Assembly (NCBI GenBank): GCA_014925825.1 | Contig: JACGCK010000540.1 | Location: forward strand, 1 to 16,659 | Length of the DNA stretch: 16,659 bases | Direction of reading: 5' to 3' | From: Pholiota molesta | Taxonomy: Eukaryota; Basidiomycota; Agaricomycetes; Agaricales; Strophariaceae | Shown here: in pieces, positions 8,181-16,659 of the stretch | Layout of the letters: the number at the start of each line of letters is the position of its first letter | How positions within the stretch are numbered: position 1 is the stretch's first letter | Notes under the pieces: model-generated | Told to the model about the DNA's origin: nothing | Seen by the model: only the letters and a program-made list of their open reading frames with translations | Databases searched by the model: none | Made by a program: the position numbers and the translations under genes

Positions 8181-11086
8181 TCATGCATTGAAAGTTTGAA
8201 TACAAAAATTGTTCCGACATCTTGTCTGAACACTGTAATTACTTTGGAGGTACTTACCTCGGATTCTTGACTTTTCAGGTTTGGTCATCTGCTTTGACAG
8301 TTCTCCGGCGTTTGCTCGGGACTCCGCATCCGCATCGTCAACAGACAACACATCCCTCTTCATCCAATTTCCTACAGTCGAAGAGTGCTCGGACGAGAAT
8401 ACATCACTTGGCGGAGCTGAAATCCCTGGTGCTATCTGCTCGCGCGCAGAAAGTGAAGTCGTTCCACAATGTAGTTCGAGGTCCGGGCTTTTGTAAGGGA
8501 GTTTGTGGGGCTCTCTGTTCTTTTTGTGAATGCCAATCCAATACGTATCAGGGCATTCAAAAAGGGGGTTGTAAGCTTTGACGATGTTATCAGCTGGTTC
8601 TGGGGCCTGTTCCAGACGAAGATAACGCTTCAGGTGCGGGAGAGTGTCGCTGAGCCAGGATGAGACATTGTCAAATTGGACAGATTTGAAGAAGGTTCCG
8701 AATGCCACGTTGGCCGTTTTCCCAGAAGCAAATACCCATCCTGCCTCAGAATAATCATTGAAGAATTTATTGATAAGGTCACGATGATGGGCGATGTTGT
8801 AGGACTTGATCCATGGAAGGAAGTGAATGGCACAGTAGAAAACTACATAGATCAGTGATTCTATGTCATCGCAGATATGATGCGGGCGGATTCCCTGCAG
8901 GGTGTTGATGGACATGAATGCCCAGGTTCCCTGCGATGATATTAGCAACGTACATGCGAAGATAAAGAAGATAATAAGCTTCACCAGTTGCCAGTGATCT
9001 CTTGCTAGACCCGGTATATCTTCACAGGATAACTCCCAATCTATAAGGATGGCTCTCCTTTCAGAGTATATGTGTCCTGCATCGGCGTATAGAATTATGT
9101 TCGAAGTGCTAACATCGCGATGTAAACGATTGCAAATGCTATAAGCGTCACGTAAAGCTGGCGTATATTGATAAGCAAATACTATAGGGCTGGTGAGAGA
9201 GAAAAAAGTTACCTTGAAATGCGTCACGAGCGCCTCTGAGTAGCTCTAGGGTTCCTGTCATTTGCTCGAGTGTATATCCTACTTCTTTGGTAACTTGCCG
9301 ATAATGAACGCGGCACGTTAATTTTGTCAAATTTTGCCTCTCCTCGTTTCGCCAATGCTTGTTCCAGTCAGTGACGCCCTTGTAGCAAGCTGTCTCTGTG
9401 CGATAAGCTAGTAGATAGATGTTAGCAAAGCAATTACCATGAAATAAGTGAGGAAGACAAAAAACGCACCAGGATTATCTTGAGGGCCAACATCGCTCCA
9501 ACAAAGGACGGTTGGTATATTCCGCACCTGCCCGGCGGCTAACTTCTCTAGAATTCGTCCTTCAATCTCCAATCCCCCCACAGCTGTACGCCAAGCATCT
9601 TTGAGAAAATGGACAGTTTGGTTCTCGACATGCACGGCCCAGTAACCTCTGGTCCCGCGAGACGCTAGAGAAAGTGGGCTCGTGACGGGACGAGAAACCA
9701 GAAACTCTACCTCGTCCGCCTCGCTGTCAAATTCCAAAATCTCCTTGATCTCCGCTTTCCGAGCAGAATCCTCTCCACCGGTTGCCTCGATGTTATTTTT
9801 TGCTTCCAAGCCAATTTGTTCTTCGTCTTGGCGCTCTGTATCTGCGGTGCAAATAATTTCTCCCCCTGCGACAGCAATTCCACTATCAAGCTCGGCCTCG
9901 GGATCAAAAGACGCGGGTTTGACGTTCATGCGTTTCCGTACAGGGATCTTGGTAACTGTCCCTGGTTCGTAGTGGCGATTGAATTCGTCGTCAAACTTTT
10001 CATAATTGGTCCCAAGCTGGGCTTTTATATGGGACTTGATAGCCTCTGCAAATATCGTCTCTTCATCTGCACTGGCCTTCGTCACAGAGATATCGCCACC
10101 TCGCTGTTTGTGGTCCATATTGCCAAGTCGCCAGAGAAAATCGCAAAGGGGCTCAGGATCAGTCCTATAGTTGAATGACGCGGAGATGACAACGCCTGAG
10201 CGATCCCAACGAAGGAAACGCGCAATCGTCGGTGTGATGAAGATTGAAAATAGGAAGGTCCGGTGCTGCCGCGCGCACACCTCAGTTACGTATGAAACTT
10301 GTCGTCCCAATCCTAGCTGCGCCCTCTCCAGGTCAGTCTTGTTAAGGATATGACTGAAAAGAAATTCGGGTTCCTCCTCGGGTTCTCTGGATCCTTCTGG
10401 GGATTGTCGCATGCGAAATCAATCAGTTCAATCTCCACATATGTCTGTACAAACCCTGGTGAAGCGATATTATTTCCGTCACCCTCCAAATATCCACAGA
10501 TGGTCATCTTGGGTCCAGTTATATCTTTTGAACGATCACCGGTGTGGCAAAACTTGATTCCCGGGCATCGCGGCTGGCTTTCATGACCATTGAGAGCCTC
10601 AACCTAGAGAAGATAAGTAAAATATCAGAGATTAGAATGAAGTATCGCTAACTCACAAGCGACCCATTCATAACCCTTTCCCTAAATTCATTTTCCTTTC
10701 CTTGTTCTGGTCGAGGAACGTCGTCGAAAGCACGTTCCGATGGTGGCATAAGAAGTTGTGTTTCTGGAAGAAAATCTTCGAAGAACATATCCAGCGGCAA
10801 AGGACCAACGAGATGGGCCTGAATTTTCTGTGCCAGCTGTGCATATGCCACATTCCCACTAGCGTGTCCTCGGTAAAATCCTCCGTCCTAGCCGTGGGGT
10901 GTTTAGATAGTCCACTACGTCGGTGAGTTTGTTGGAAAGTGTGAATGGCGCTCCAGGTTTTTCAGATTGAGCATTTGATGTCGAAGGGTAGACAGTGATT
11001 CGATTATTTCAGATTCTACCTTTGAAGAAGCTGTTCCCAGTGCTGGGGAGCTTGGAAAGCTTGCCATTGGCGTAATGGCATGACAT
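8181..11086 (-). pseudogene. FunK1-type protein kinase gene K2, frameshifted in the N-terminal half
   Basis: K2 is a tandem paralogue of K1 with identical intron positions: exons 10657 to about 11086, 9470-10603, 9213-9407, 8985-9157 and 8181-8930. The kinase half is intact: YWAVHVEN, HFLKDAWRT, IEGRILEK, LHRDVSTSN (HRD at 9114-9122), IDWELS and GTWAFMS. Exon 1 is damaged against K1: a 1-nt loss near 10993 leads to TAG at 10915-10917, another lies near 10898 and a net 10-nt loss near 10865. The original ATG is probably 11084-11086, with a second candidate at 11065-11067. Exon 2 has one further 1-nt loss in a C/G run near 10374-10384, within 30 nt of the K1 deletion. An unbroken exon 2 would be 1135 nt; it is 1134. 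At the 3' end K2 is out of K1's frame at the K1 stop, so it runs on past it to a stop at 8181. A product could only start inside exon 2. Confidence 0.8.
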
Positions 11087-11436
11087 GGTGGTGTGTGGCA
11101 TTCAACAAGGAGCGATGAATTTCGGGGTTAGTTACCTAATTCTTTTTATAGCTCAAAATATTTACGAAGCTAAAATTGAAATGATCAAGGTCGATATACA
11201 GACTGAGAAACAATGAAATGACTACAGATAAAGAGAGAAATAGAGTATGTGACGGAAACCAAGTACTGCAGAGGCTGATCTGACGAGAGGTAATGAACAC
11301 AACAAGAGAAAGGGCAGATGAGTACAAAGTTCATAAGTACCGGGAGTAAAGGATTCGACATATGTAGACATGTATACAACGCGCACCGTCACTGTTCAAG
11401 CGATACGAGTTCCAACACCACAGGCCATGACCAGGT
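11087..11436. other. Spacer between K2 5' end and DUF2235 copy B 3' end
   Basis: About 350 nt hold the upstream region of K2 (shared with K1 only over the first ~50 nt) and the 3' flank of copy B. It is AT-rich with GAGAAA-type runs. The open frames on the minus strand are short hydrophobic chance reads, and I see no gene, RNA or clear terminator. Confidence 0.5.
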
Positions 11437-13885
11437 TTAATCAACCCAAGTGACGGTATCCAGATCGAGGTTTGTCACCGCGGGCGCATATTTCTTCCCG
11501 TCCTTATGCTGGGCCTCCAACCTCGTCTTTACGGTGCGGTGGATCTTCACACCATCCGCATGCGCCCGGGGCACATGCCGCCCCCTCCCCAGGTTCAAGT
11601 TCAGCTCCTTACTCCACTTCCATACCTTCTCGTTCGTCTCCTCCTTGATCTGTTCCTCCTGGTAGCGTATGTACATCGGCAGGATCTCGAGAACCCACCA
11701 GCCCCAGGCCAGGCTGAGCTGGTCGTAGATGGGCGCCAAAGCATCCTTCAGATCCGCTTCTTCCTCCGTCTCCTCGAGGGGTGCGCCAAAGAGGATGTCC
11801 AGATCATCGTCGTCGTCATCGTCAACGGGAGGTTTCTTGGGAATGTCCTGGATGATAGAAGTCTCGGCGGTGTATGTATTGAGTGGGAGCGCGGGAGGAC
11901 GCCCGAGCACCTCTGGGTAGAGGCAGTTAGGATCAATGCCAACGCGCTTGATGCCATCGACATGGAAGAGGATTCCGGTCTTCGTCTTGAAGCACTCGCG
12001 AATCATCCAGCGGAGAGGAATACGCGCAAGGCATGGGGTCGTTCCATCGTTAACTGCAACAAAAGAAAATTCAGCACGGATATTGAGAACGGGAAGCGAA
12101 ATGATACGTACCTGAACCACCGCCGATATCTAATGGCAATGAAATAAGACGATCAGATAAACATTTTAGTGGTGAATGGATAGACAAGTCCTACCGCAAT
12201 GAGCGCCAGCAAACCAGACCTACGAACTTTGGTCAATTGCTATTATTATTCTGATTGAATTTTTATCTTTACCTCTTCGACATCAGTTTCCCTCGCCCTC
12301 TCCGACGCCCATTGGAGCTCCAGCTTCCTCAAGTTCGTATTCTTCTTCGCGGGCTTGCCTTCTTTTTTGTCCTGCGGCGATTGCGAATGCTCATTCGCGT
12401 GTTCAGCATATTGTTCTTCCGCGCGCATCTTCCGCAGAAGGGCCCTCTTGCGCTTATCAGTCTCGCTGAGGTCGATTTCGTCTGGTGTGGGGCGATTCCA
12501 GTGGGATGGTTTGAACTTGGCACGGCGTTCGTCGAGAGCCATTGCGTGTCTGAAGGTCTTCACCACCGAGTTCGAGGCGATGAAAGGGAGGCGCCTGGGG
12601 ATCAAACCCACAGAGTCGACAGTATCCCTGTATTGGATGCGGCGTTAGAATCGTGACAACTGTCTGACGTGTTAAACCTAAACGACTGACCAAACACCCA
12701 AGAATTCGATATCAACGTCAATCGAAAACGCCCTCTTGAAAGCATTGGACATCTTCCAGCCATTGTCGTCGGCTTGCGTATACATCTTGTACGCGAATGG
12801 AACTTGTTGATGATTGCACGTCGGAAGGAGGCCAACTTTATGGATCATTCCAGCAAGGCTAGATGCACAATCATGATAAGAACACAGATTCCCCTTGATT
12901 TCGTTCTGAATATTTTACTAACCATCTAGCGGTATAGGCTCCTCGGGAGAACCCTACATAAACAAAGAGTGAATATCTGTGGTCCATGTCGCATTTTGGA
13001 ACATCTTACCGAAGATACAGATCTTGTCATTAGTGCGATCTGTAGAAAAATATTATTACCCAAACTTTGCACTGGAATATGATTTGAGCTTTACAATTCT
13101 GCATTAAAAACTCATAACCACCTAAGAAAAAATGCATCAGCATTTCATAAGCACAGATGAAGATATATGCATACCCATGATATGGTGGTCCAGATTCCAA
13201 GCAACAGCCATATCCAAAGACTGAAGTTATCCAATTAAGCAAAGAAATTTTTAAAAGAACTCGCTCAAGGTCTTTTACCTTGCTAAGGCTGGAAGCCATG
13301 GGCGTCGCGATTTCGGGAGTAGTATACGTGCCAATTCCAGCCTGATAGTAAACCAATTGCTTGTTCGGGTCGTCTTTCTTCAACATGGTGAAGAATTCAA
13401 CGATATTGGAGTTCTAAAAACAAGCGTTAAAAATGACATATCAATGTTATTTTAGACCTGAACGCACATCAGAATCGAACCTATATAGTTGGAATAGATA
13501 TCAGAAAACAGCATGATTATAGGTCTAATCCTGATAAGACTTACTGATCACCAGTGCCATCGAAGCACAAGACGAGAGTACGGTTGAGATTGTTTGGGGG
13601 GATGGTCTTGGTGAAATCAAGCCCTAGTGTCTCTGTCGGAATCGAACCGACGTTACCATCGGCGTAGCCCAAAGCCAACAAAGGCTCGTTTTCGAAAGGC
13701 GGGCTAGGAAAAGAAGTGGGTTGAGGAATGAGCGACTTCCCATTCCCGAACACTGACAGTCCCGGTCGCACAGCCGTGCCAGTGGACGACCAAGTCGCAG
13801 TCGCCGATTCGCTTATCTCAGAACTGGCGAAGGACGTGGTGCTCTCGGACATAGCATGCTGCACAAAGTTGTTGGTGGAAGCCAT
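11437..13885 (-). CDS. DUF2235 (Tle1-like alpha/beta-hydrolase) protein, copy B, 12 exons, 601 aa
   Basis: DUF2235 proteins have an alpha/beta-hydrolase fold related to bacterial Tle1 phospholipase effectors; fungal members are numerous and mostly uncharacterised. Exons (high to low) are 13545-13885, 13468-13480, 13279-13413, 13175-13220, 13095-13121, 13010-13039, 12923-12953, 12691-12858, 12273-12627, 12195-12219, 12112-12129 and 11437-12053, summing to 1806 nt. Landmarks in order: CFDGTGDQ (107-114), QLVYYQAGIGTY (about 137-148), nucleophile elbow GFSRG (198-202, Ser200) in GFSRGAYTAR, LGVWDTVDSVGLIP (Trp264-Asp265) and WFAGAHCDIGGG (384-395, His389/Asp391). A highly charged Lys/Glu/Arg-rich insertion sits at about 290-375, and an Asp7 run at 474-480 near the C-terminal region. 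Exon 1 is a Ser/Thr-rich leader of about 100 residues without a signal peptide. Splicing of the tiny exons (13, 18, 25, 27, 30, 31 nt) is required for the nucleophile motif. It is the only intact one of three copies here. Confidence 0.92.
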
Positions 13886-14150
13886 CGCTGCAAAGAGAGG
13901 CGCAGAAGCGGCGCAGGGGGTGGGAGGTGGGATGTGAGTAGAGGTCTGCAGACCTGGTTTTATTTAGTTAGGGCTCCGATTACCATTGGACGTTGGCAGC
14001 TGCAATGCTTTGATAGGATAGGCGATTGATCTGGCCGACGAACGCAGCCATAATGACCTGCCAAAAATGGGATCGAAACGAAGGCCGACTGAGCATCGTG
14101 GGTATTGTGTCCTCCTACAGTGGCAGACTGACAAGGTGAATGGAACACTG
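13886..14150 (-). promoter_or_regulatory. Upstream region of DUF2235 copy B, conserved with copy A
   Basis: This block aligns in patches with 1748-1945 upstream of pseudogene copy A, e.g. CGTTGGCAGCTGCAA / CATTGGCAGCTGCAA, then the shared GGCCGACTGAGCATCGTG and a GGTGAATGGAACA element. Copy B carries additional DNA between the patches. The conservation marks the extent of the duplication and the likely promoter; I cannot assign a TATA box or start site. Confidence 0.5.
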
Positions 14151-15306
14151 TCTGGCTATTCATATAAAGCTTCCGGGTTACGCTTATTTGCAGATGAGTC
14201 GGAAAGGCCAAGTGCCGGCTTACCTTCTTGGTGAGAGTTTGTCGGCGTGGATCTTTCGCTAGTCCTCTTCTAAGTTGACATTGAACGGCATCCATTGCTA
14301 TTGAATATACCTCGCAGGTAGATATACTCCGTCTCGCAGTCGTAATTGTCGTCAGGCGCTTGGCGCCCTCAAATCCCTGTCATGAGATTCGAGCTGAAAG
14401 AGGCGCTATAAATCAGCAGATATACCGCATTGGACATGATTTCAACTGTACCTTATTCTCACAAAAGCCTCGCATATTCCAGGCTCCTTGCGTAGGCCAA
14501 CATCCACGAAAGTTGAATCGTAATGCAGTCTTCAATGGGGAAGCTGAGATGTGCCGGTTAAGGGTTTTCCAGAGTGTCATTGGACGACTCGCTGGCTGGT
14601 CATCAGGTATAAATCTGCATCGTAATTGGACGTCTATTCAAAATTGCGGAGACAGAAGCGATTGTCAGATGACATTAGTGACGATGGTGACTTCTTCGGC
14701 ACAAGGGTGGGATCAGACGCATCACGTGAGTTTAATTGGGCGCTTAATAGGCGCGACGCGTTTGCGTGCTGTATATGGAACGAATTATTATATCCTAAAA
14801 TACAACGCTTGATTCTATGCTCAATGCATAATGATGCTGACTCTTTACTTCTCAACCTTTCACAGTGCTATGATGCCAAAAATTAGGGATGACACTAGCA
14901 AGCTCTATGTTACAAAACAAACAAAGGCAAAAGTAGATATACAATATTCAGCTAATGTAGCAAGACATTGTAAGACGACGGACTTGTCAATTGGTCACCA
15001 GAGCTGCTCAGCCATGAAGAATCTGGAGTCTAGCTCACTAGCGCTCACTGGTTAGCATTCTTTACTATTCGCAGACAGTTCTAGTATAGGTCCCAAAACC
15101 GGGGCATAGATTGCGAGACTAACATTGCCTGGCGGGTCCCTGGACTGCCAATAACCAGGCCCTGTCTAAGATCTGGACTGACGGACGACACGTGAATCGA
15201 GGCTCAAGTCAATAATATATAAAGTGGGTATAGCGCGGAGGCCGATGTTATTGGCGAACACATAGCGATGGCAATAAGTAGGAAGTGGATGCGCAGTCGC
15301 AATGAT
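14151..15306. other. Intergenic stretch with no firm gene
   Basis: About 1.15 kb between the copy B promoter region and the MARVEL-like gene's stop. The longest open frame (14360-14812, plus) has no recognisable motif, atypical composition and no splice or start context, so I do not call it. A CACGTG hexamer is present at 14723-14728 and another at 15189-15194. The second is followed by a TATA-like box (15216-15224). Confidence 0.45.
15189..15224 (+). promoter_or_regulatory. Promoter-like pair: CACGTG then TATATAAAG
   Basis: CACGTG at 15189-15194 and TATATAAAG at 15216-15224 are spaced as in a core promoter facing right. An ATG follows at 15268-15270, opening a 65-codon frame (15268-15465) antisense to the 3' end of the MARVEL-like gene. 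The protein has no recognisable feature. This may be chance, or an antisense transcript start. Confidence 0.3.
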
Positions 15307-16383
15307 TCACTGACAAGACTGAGTACGGGGAGAAATAGAAGCTATAGACGTTTTCAAAAAACTAATCACAAATGCAGAATCCTGGAAGCAGAACCTCTCA
15401 AACAGGACCATAACAGTTTCAATACGTTGCTGTTTGTGCTGGCGCTCCCCGTATGTCGCCGGTGACATTTGTGGTTGCGGCGTACCAGTGGCATTTGGAT
15501 AAGTGCCCATAGGAACTGCAGACATTCCTGCTTCCGCGTCTGACGACTTATGAGTCAAGGAAGGTAGAGAAAGGGTTCCTTCCAGCTCGCTGACGCCCTG
15601 GAACCAGACTTGACCGTTGCCAGTTTTGAAATAGACGACGAGGGTGTATACGAACAACACCAGCATGTATTTCAGCACTGGTGGACAAACAGACAATCAG
15701 TTTAACGACCGTCGTGAAATGCGTAGACTAAAGCACGTACGCAGGACGAAGGCGAGGACTTCGAGACCCTGAATGGCCATTATTTCGTTACACTTTTGCT
15801 CGGCCTCCGCTATAATAATTTGCAACTTCAGGCGAAATGAACCATGTCTACGAAGGGATACTCACCATTGCGTCTGAAGACGCTGCAACTACTAAACCCT
15901 AACAGTAAGGCGTTCTTTTTCTGAATGGTAAGAGCTGCCGCCACCACCCAGAAGATCCACAAGAAGACTTTTCTCTACGTCAGGAATTGCGAATGACAGC
16001 GCCGAAGTATAAGGTTACTTACAAACTATGCCTAATTCATAGACGATGTAGACCAAGAAAGCATTCTTCCTGAAGTGTGAGACGGCCAGCCTAAAGCGAT
16101 ATATTAGAACGAAGGATCGTTGCTCAAGCGCTTGACGTACAGCAGAGGGAATACCAGGAGCGACAGCACTCCGATCAACAAACTCAACGTCTCAAAGCTG
16201 TAGGTAACGTTGACCTGGTTAGTGAGATGCGTGATATCAGATGTGAGCCCGATGACTGCGATGCTGAGCAGGATGCACAAGCCTGAGGGAGACCAGCGCC
16301 AGTTAGAAGACGAATACTAGCAGGAGCCTAACCAGCGTACCGAAAATTACGAGACGGTAAATGCTCATGAAATTAAACGCCAT
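15307..16383 (-). CDS. MARVEL-like four-TM membrane protein, six exons, 264 aa
   Basis: The protein has the layout of fungal MARVEL-domain proteins, membrane proteins associated with plasma-membrane organisation and vesicle traffic. Exons are 16341-16383, 16141-16282, 16023-16090, 15866-15967, 15741-15809 and 15307-15677, totalling 795 nt. Start is ATG 16381-16383 (M-A-F-N-F). Four hydrophobic segments are visible: about residues 6-27, 47-65, 72-98 and 129-158. Loop 1 contains an N-glycosylation-type NVT (39-41). The 3-4 loop contains two Cys (112, 125). The tail is polar, Ser/Pro/Thr-rich to QPQMSPATYG (about 207-216) and then ends in about 48 less typical residues, so the last stretch may be mis-modelled or diverged. 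Exon 4 uses an unusual AAAAG acceptor (15968-15972), the only choice I found that keeps frame; the nearby GTAG acceptor gives a stop. The assignment to MARVEL rests on topology and the pattern (YELG, CNEI), not on a search. Confidence 0.75.
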
Positions 16384-16659
16384 GTTGGGCAGTGGATCCT
16401 CGGCGGCGAAGGGGGTGATGGGAGGGCGAACGTGGTTTGCAGGCCCTCTTTAAATGCAGATCGTCCCTCGGCCTTTTTTGTTAATACAAAAAGGGTCGGC
16501 TCGGATAGTTCCTAGCTGGGAATTTCAAAAATGTCAATCACAGTTGACTCCAAAATCATCGCCTTCAATCGGTTTAACAGTTAACTTGACATCGATTAAA
16601 GGTGTGCAACGATGCATATCAATGTATGTCACCCGAGTCCTAGAGCCTTTGTGATTTGC
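16384..16659. promoter_or_regulatory. Upstream region of the MARVEL-like gene
   Basis: On the minus strand an ATTTAAAG sequence (16449-16456) lies about 66-73 nt before the start codon and could act as a weak TATA element. Further out is an imperfect palindrome at 16472-16494. The short plus-strand frame from 16454 is not supported as a gene. Confidence 0.35.
16472..16494. repeat. Imperfect inverted repeat CCTTTTTTGT / ACAAAAAGG
   Basis: Arms CCTTTTTTGT and ACAAAAAGG flank TAAT, with one extra T in the left arm. It is upstream of the MARVEL-like gene. It could be a dimeric factor site or a hairpin; there is no supporting context. Confidence 0.45.

Noticed and set aside
10313..10412. An intron ending at TTCTTTTCAG that would remove the K2 exon 2 frameshift.
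   Set aside because: No upstream donor has the required phase, and the sequence it would remove is conserved as protein between K1 and K2. Kept only as a question in the findings.
11136..11327. Small hydrophobic minus-strand protein (63 codons).
   Set aside because: A chance read through AT-rich spacer; no conservation with the K1 upstream region and no promoter signal.
11506..12147. 213-codon plus-strand frame across DUF2235 copy B.
   Set aside because: It is antisense to the well-supported last exons of the hydrolase gene, crosses their splice sites, and has no motif of its own.
14360..14812. 150-codon open frame on the plus strand.
   Set aside because: No domain, no coherent hydrophobic or charge pattern, and no start or splice context; it overlaps another equally long frame (14626-14886), as expected of non-coding DNA.
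1..16659. Transposons, terminal inverted repeats, tRNA genes, CRISPR arrays or viral insertions.
   Set aside because: I looked for transposase or reverse transcriptase motifs, long terminal repeats, cloverleaf folds and regularly spaced repeats and saw none. The large repeats are explained by gene duplication.

Overview
This window looks like nuclear DNA of a filamentous basidiomycete, most likely an agaricomycete. The basis is intron density (introns mostly about 50-70 nt, GT..AG, often with a CTRAY-like branch site) and three gene families that are greatly expanded in mushroom-forming fungi: a HET (heterokaryon incompatibility) domain protein, FunK1-type protein kinases and DUF2235 (Tle1-like alpha/beta-hydrolase) proteins. 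No bacterial-style operon, rRNA, tRNA or CRISPR array was seen.

Layout, left to right. 1-1747 (minus): the 5' part of a decayed DUF2235 copy ('copy A') running off the left edge. 1748-2096: intergenic DNA shared with the divergent gene. 2097-4264 (plus): a HET-domain gene that assembles into an open 628-residue protein over five exons. 4499-7311 (minus): FunK1 gene 'K1', complete in layout but broken by a 23-nt deletion. 7312-8000: spacer containing a GC-rich island. About 8000-8156 (minus): a small DUF2235 remnant ('copy C'). 8181-11086 (minus): a second FunK1 gene, 'K2', with several frameshifts in its N-terminal half and an intact kinase half. 11437-13885 (minus): an intact 12-exon DUF2235 gene ('copy B', 601 residues). 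13886-15306: mainly intergenic. 15307-16383 (minus): a six-exon, four-TM, MARVEL-like membrane protein.

Read along the minus strand, the order is DUF2235-B, FunK1-K2, DUF2235-C, FunK1-K1, (HET on the other strand), DUF2235-A. This is the pattern expected from tandem duplication of a two-gene DUF2235+FunK1 unit followed by uneven decay: one DUF2235 gene is intact, the other two are dead, and both kinases carry different lesions. The HET gene sits between units in the opposite orientation, and copy A keeps the upstream block it shares with copy B. The HET protein is expected to act in non-self recognition or cell death. The DUF2235 family has an alpha/beta-hydrolase fold related to bacterial Tle1 phospholipases, and FunK1 kinases have no established role. 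Whether the three act together is inference from proximity only.

Exon boundaries were worked out by hand from splice signals, reading-frame continuity and comparison of the paralogues inside the window. They are internally consistent (the intact models sum to whole codons), but no transcript or database evidence was available.
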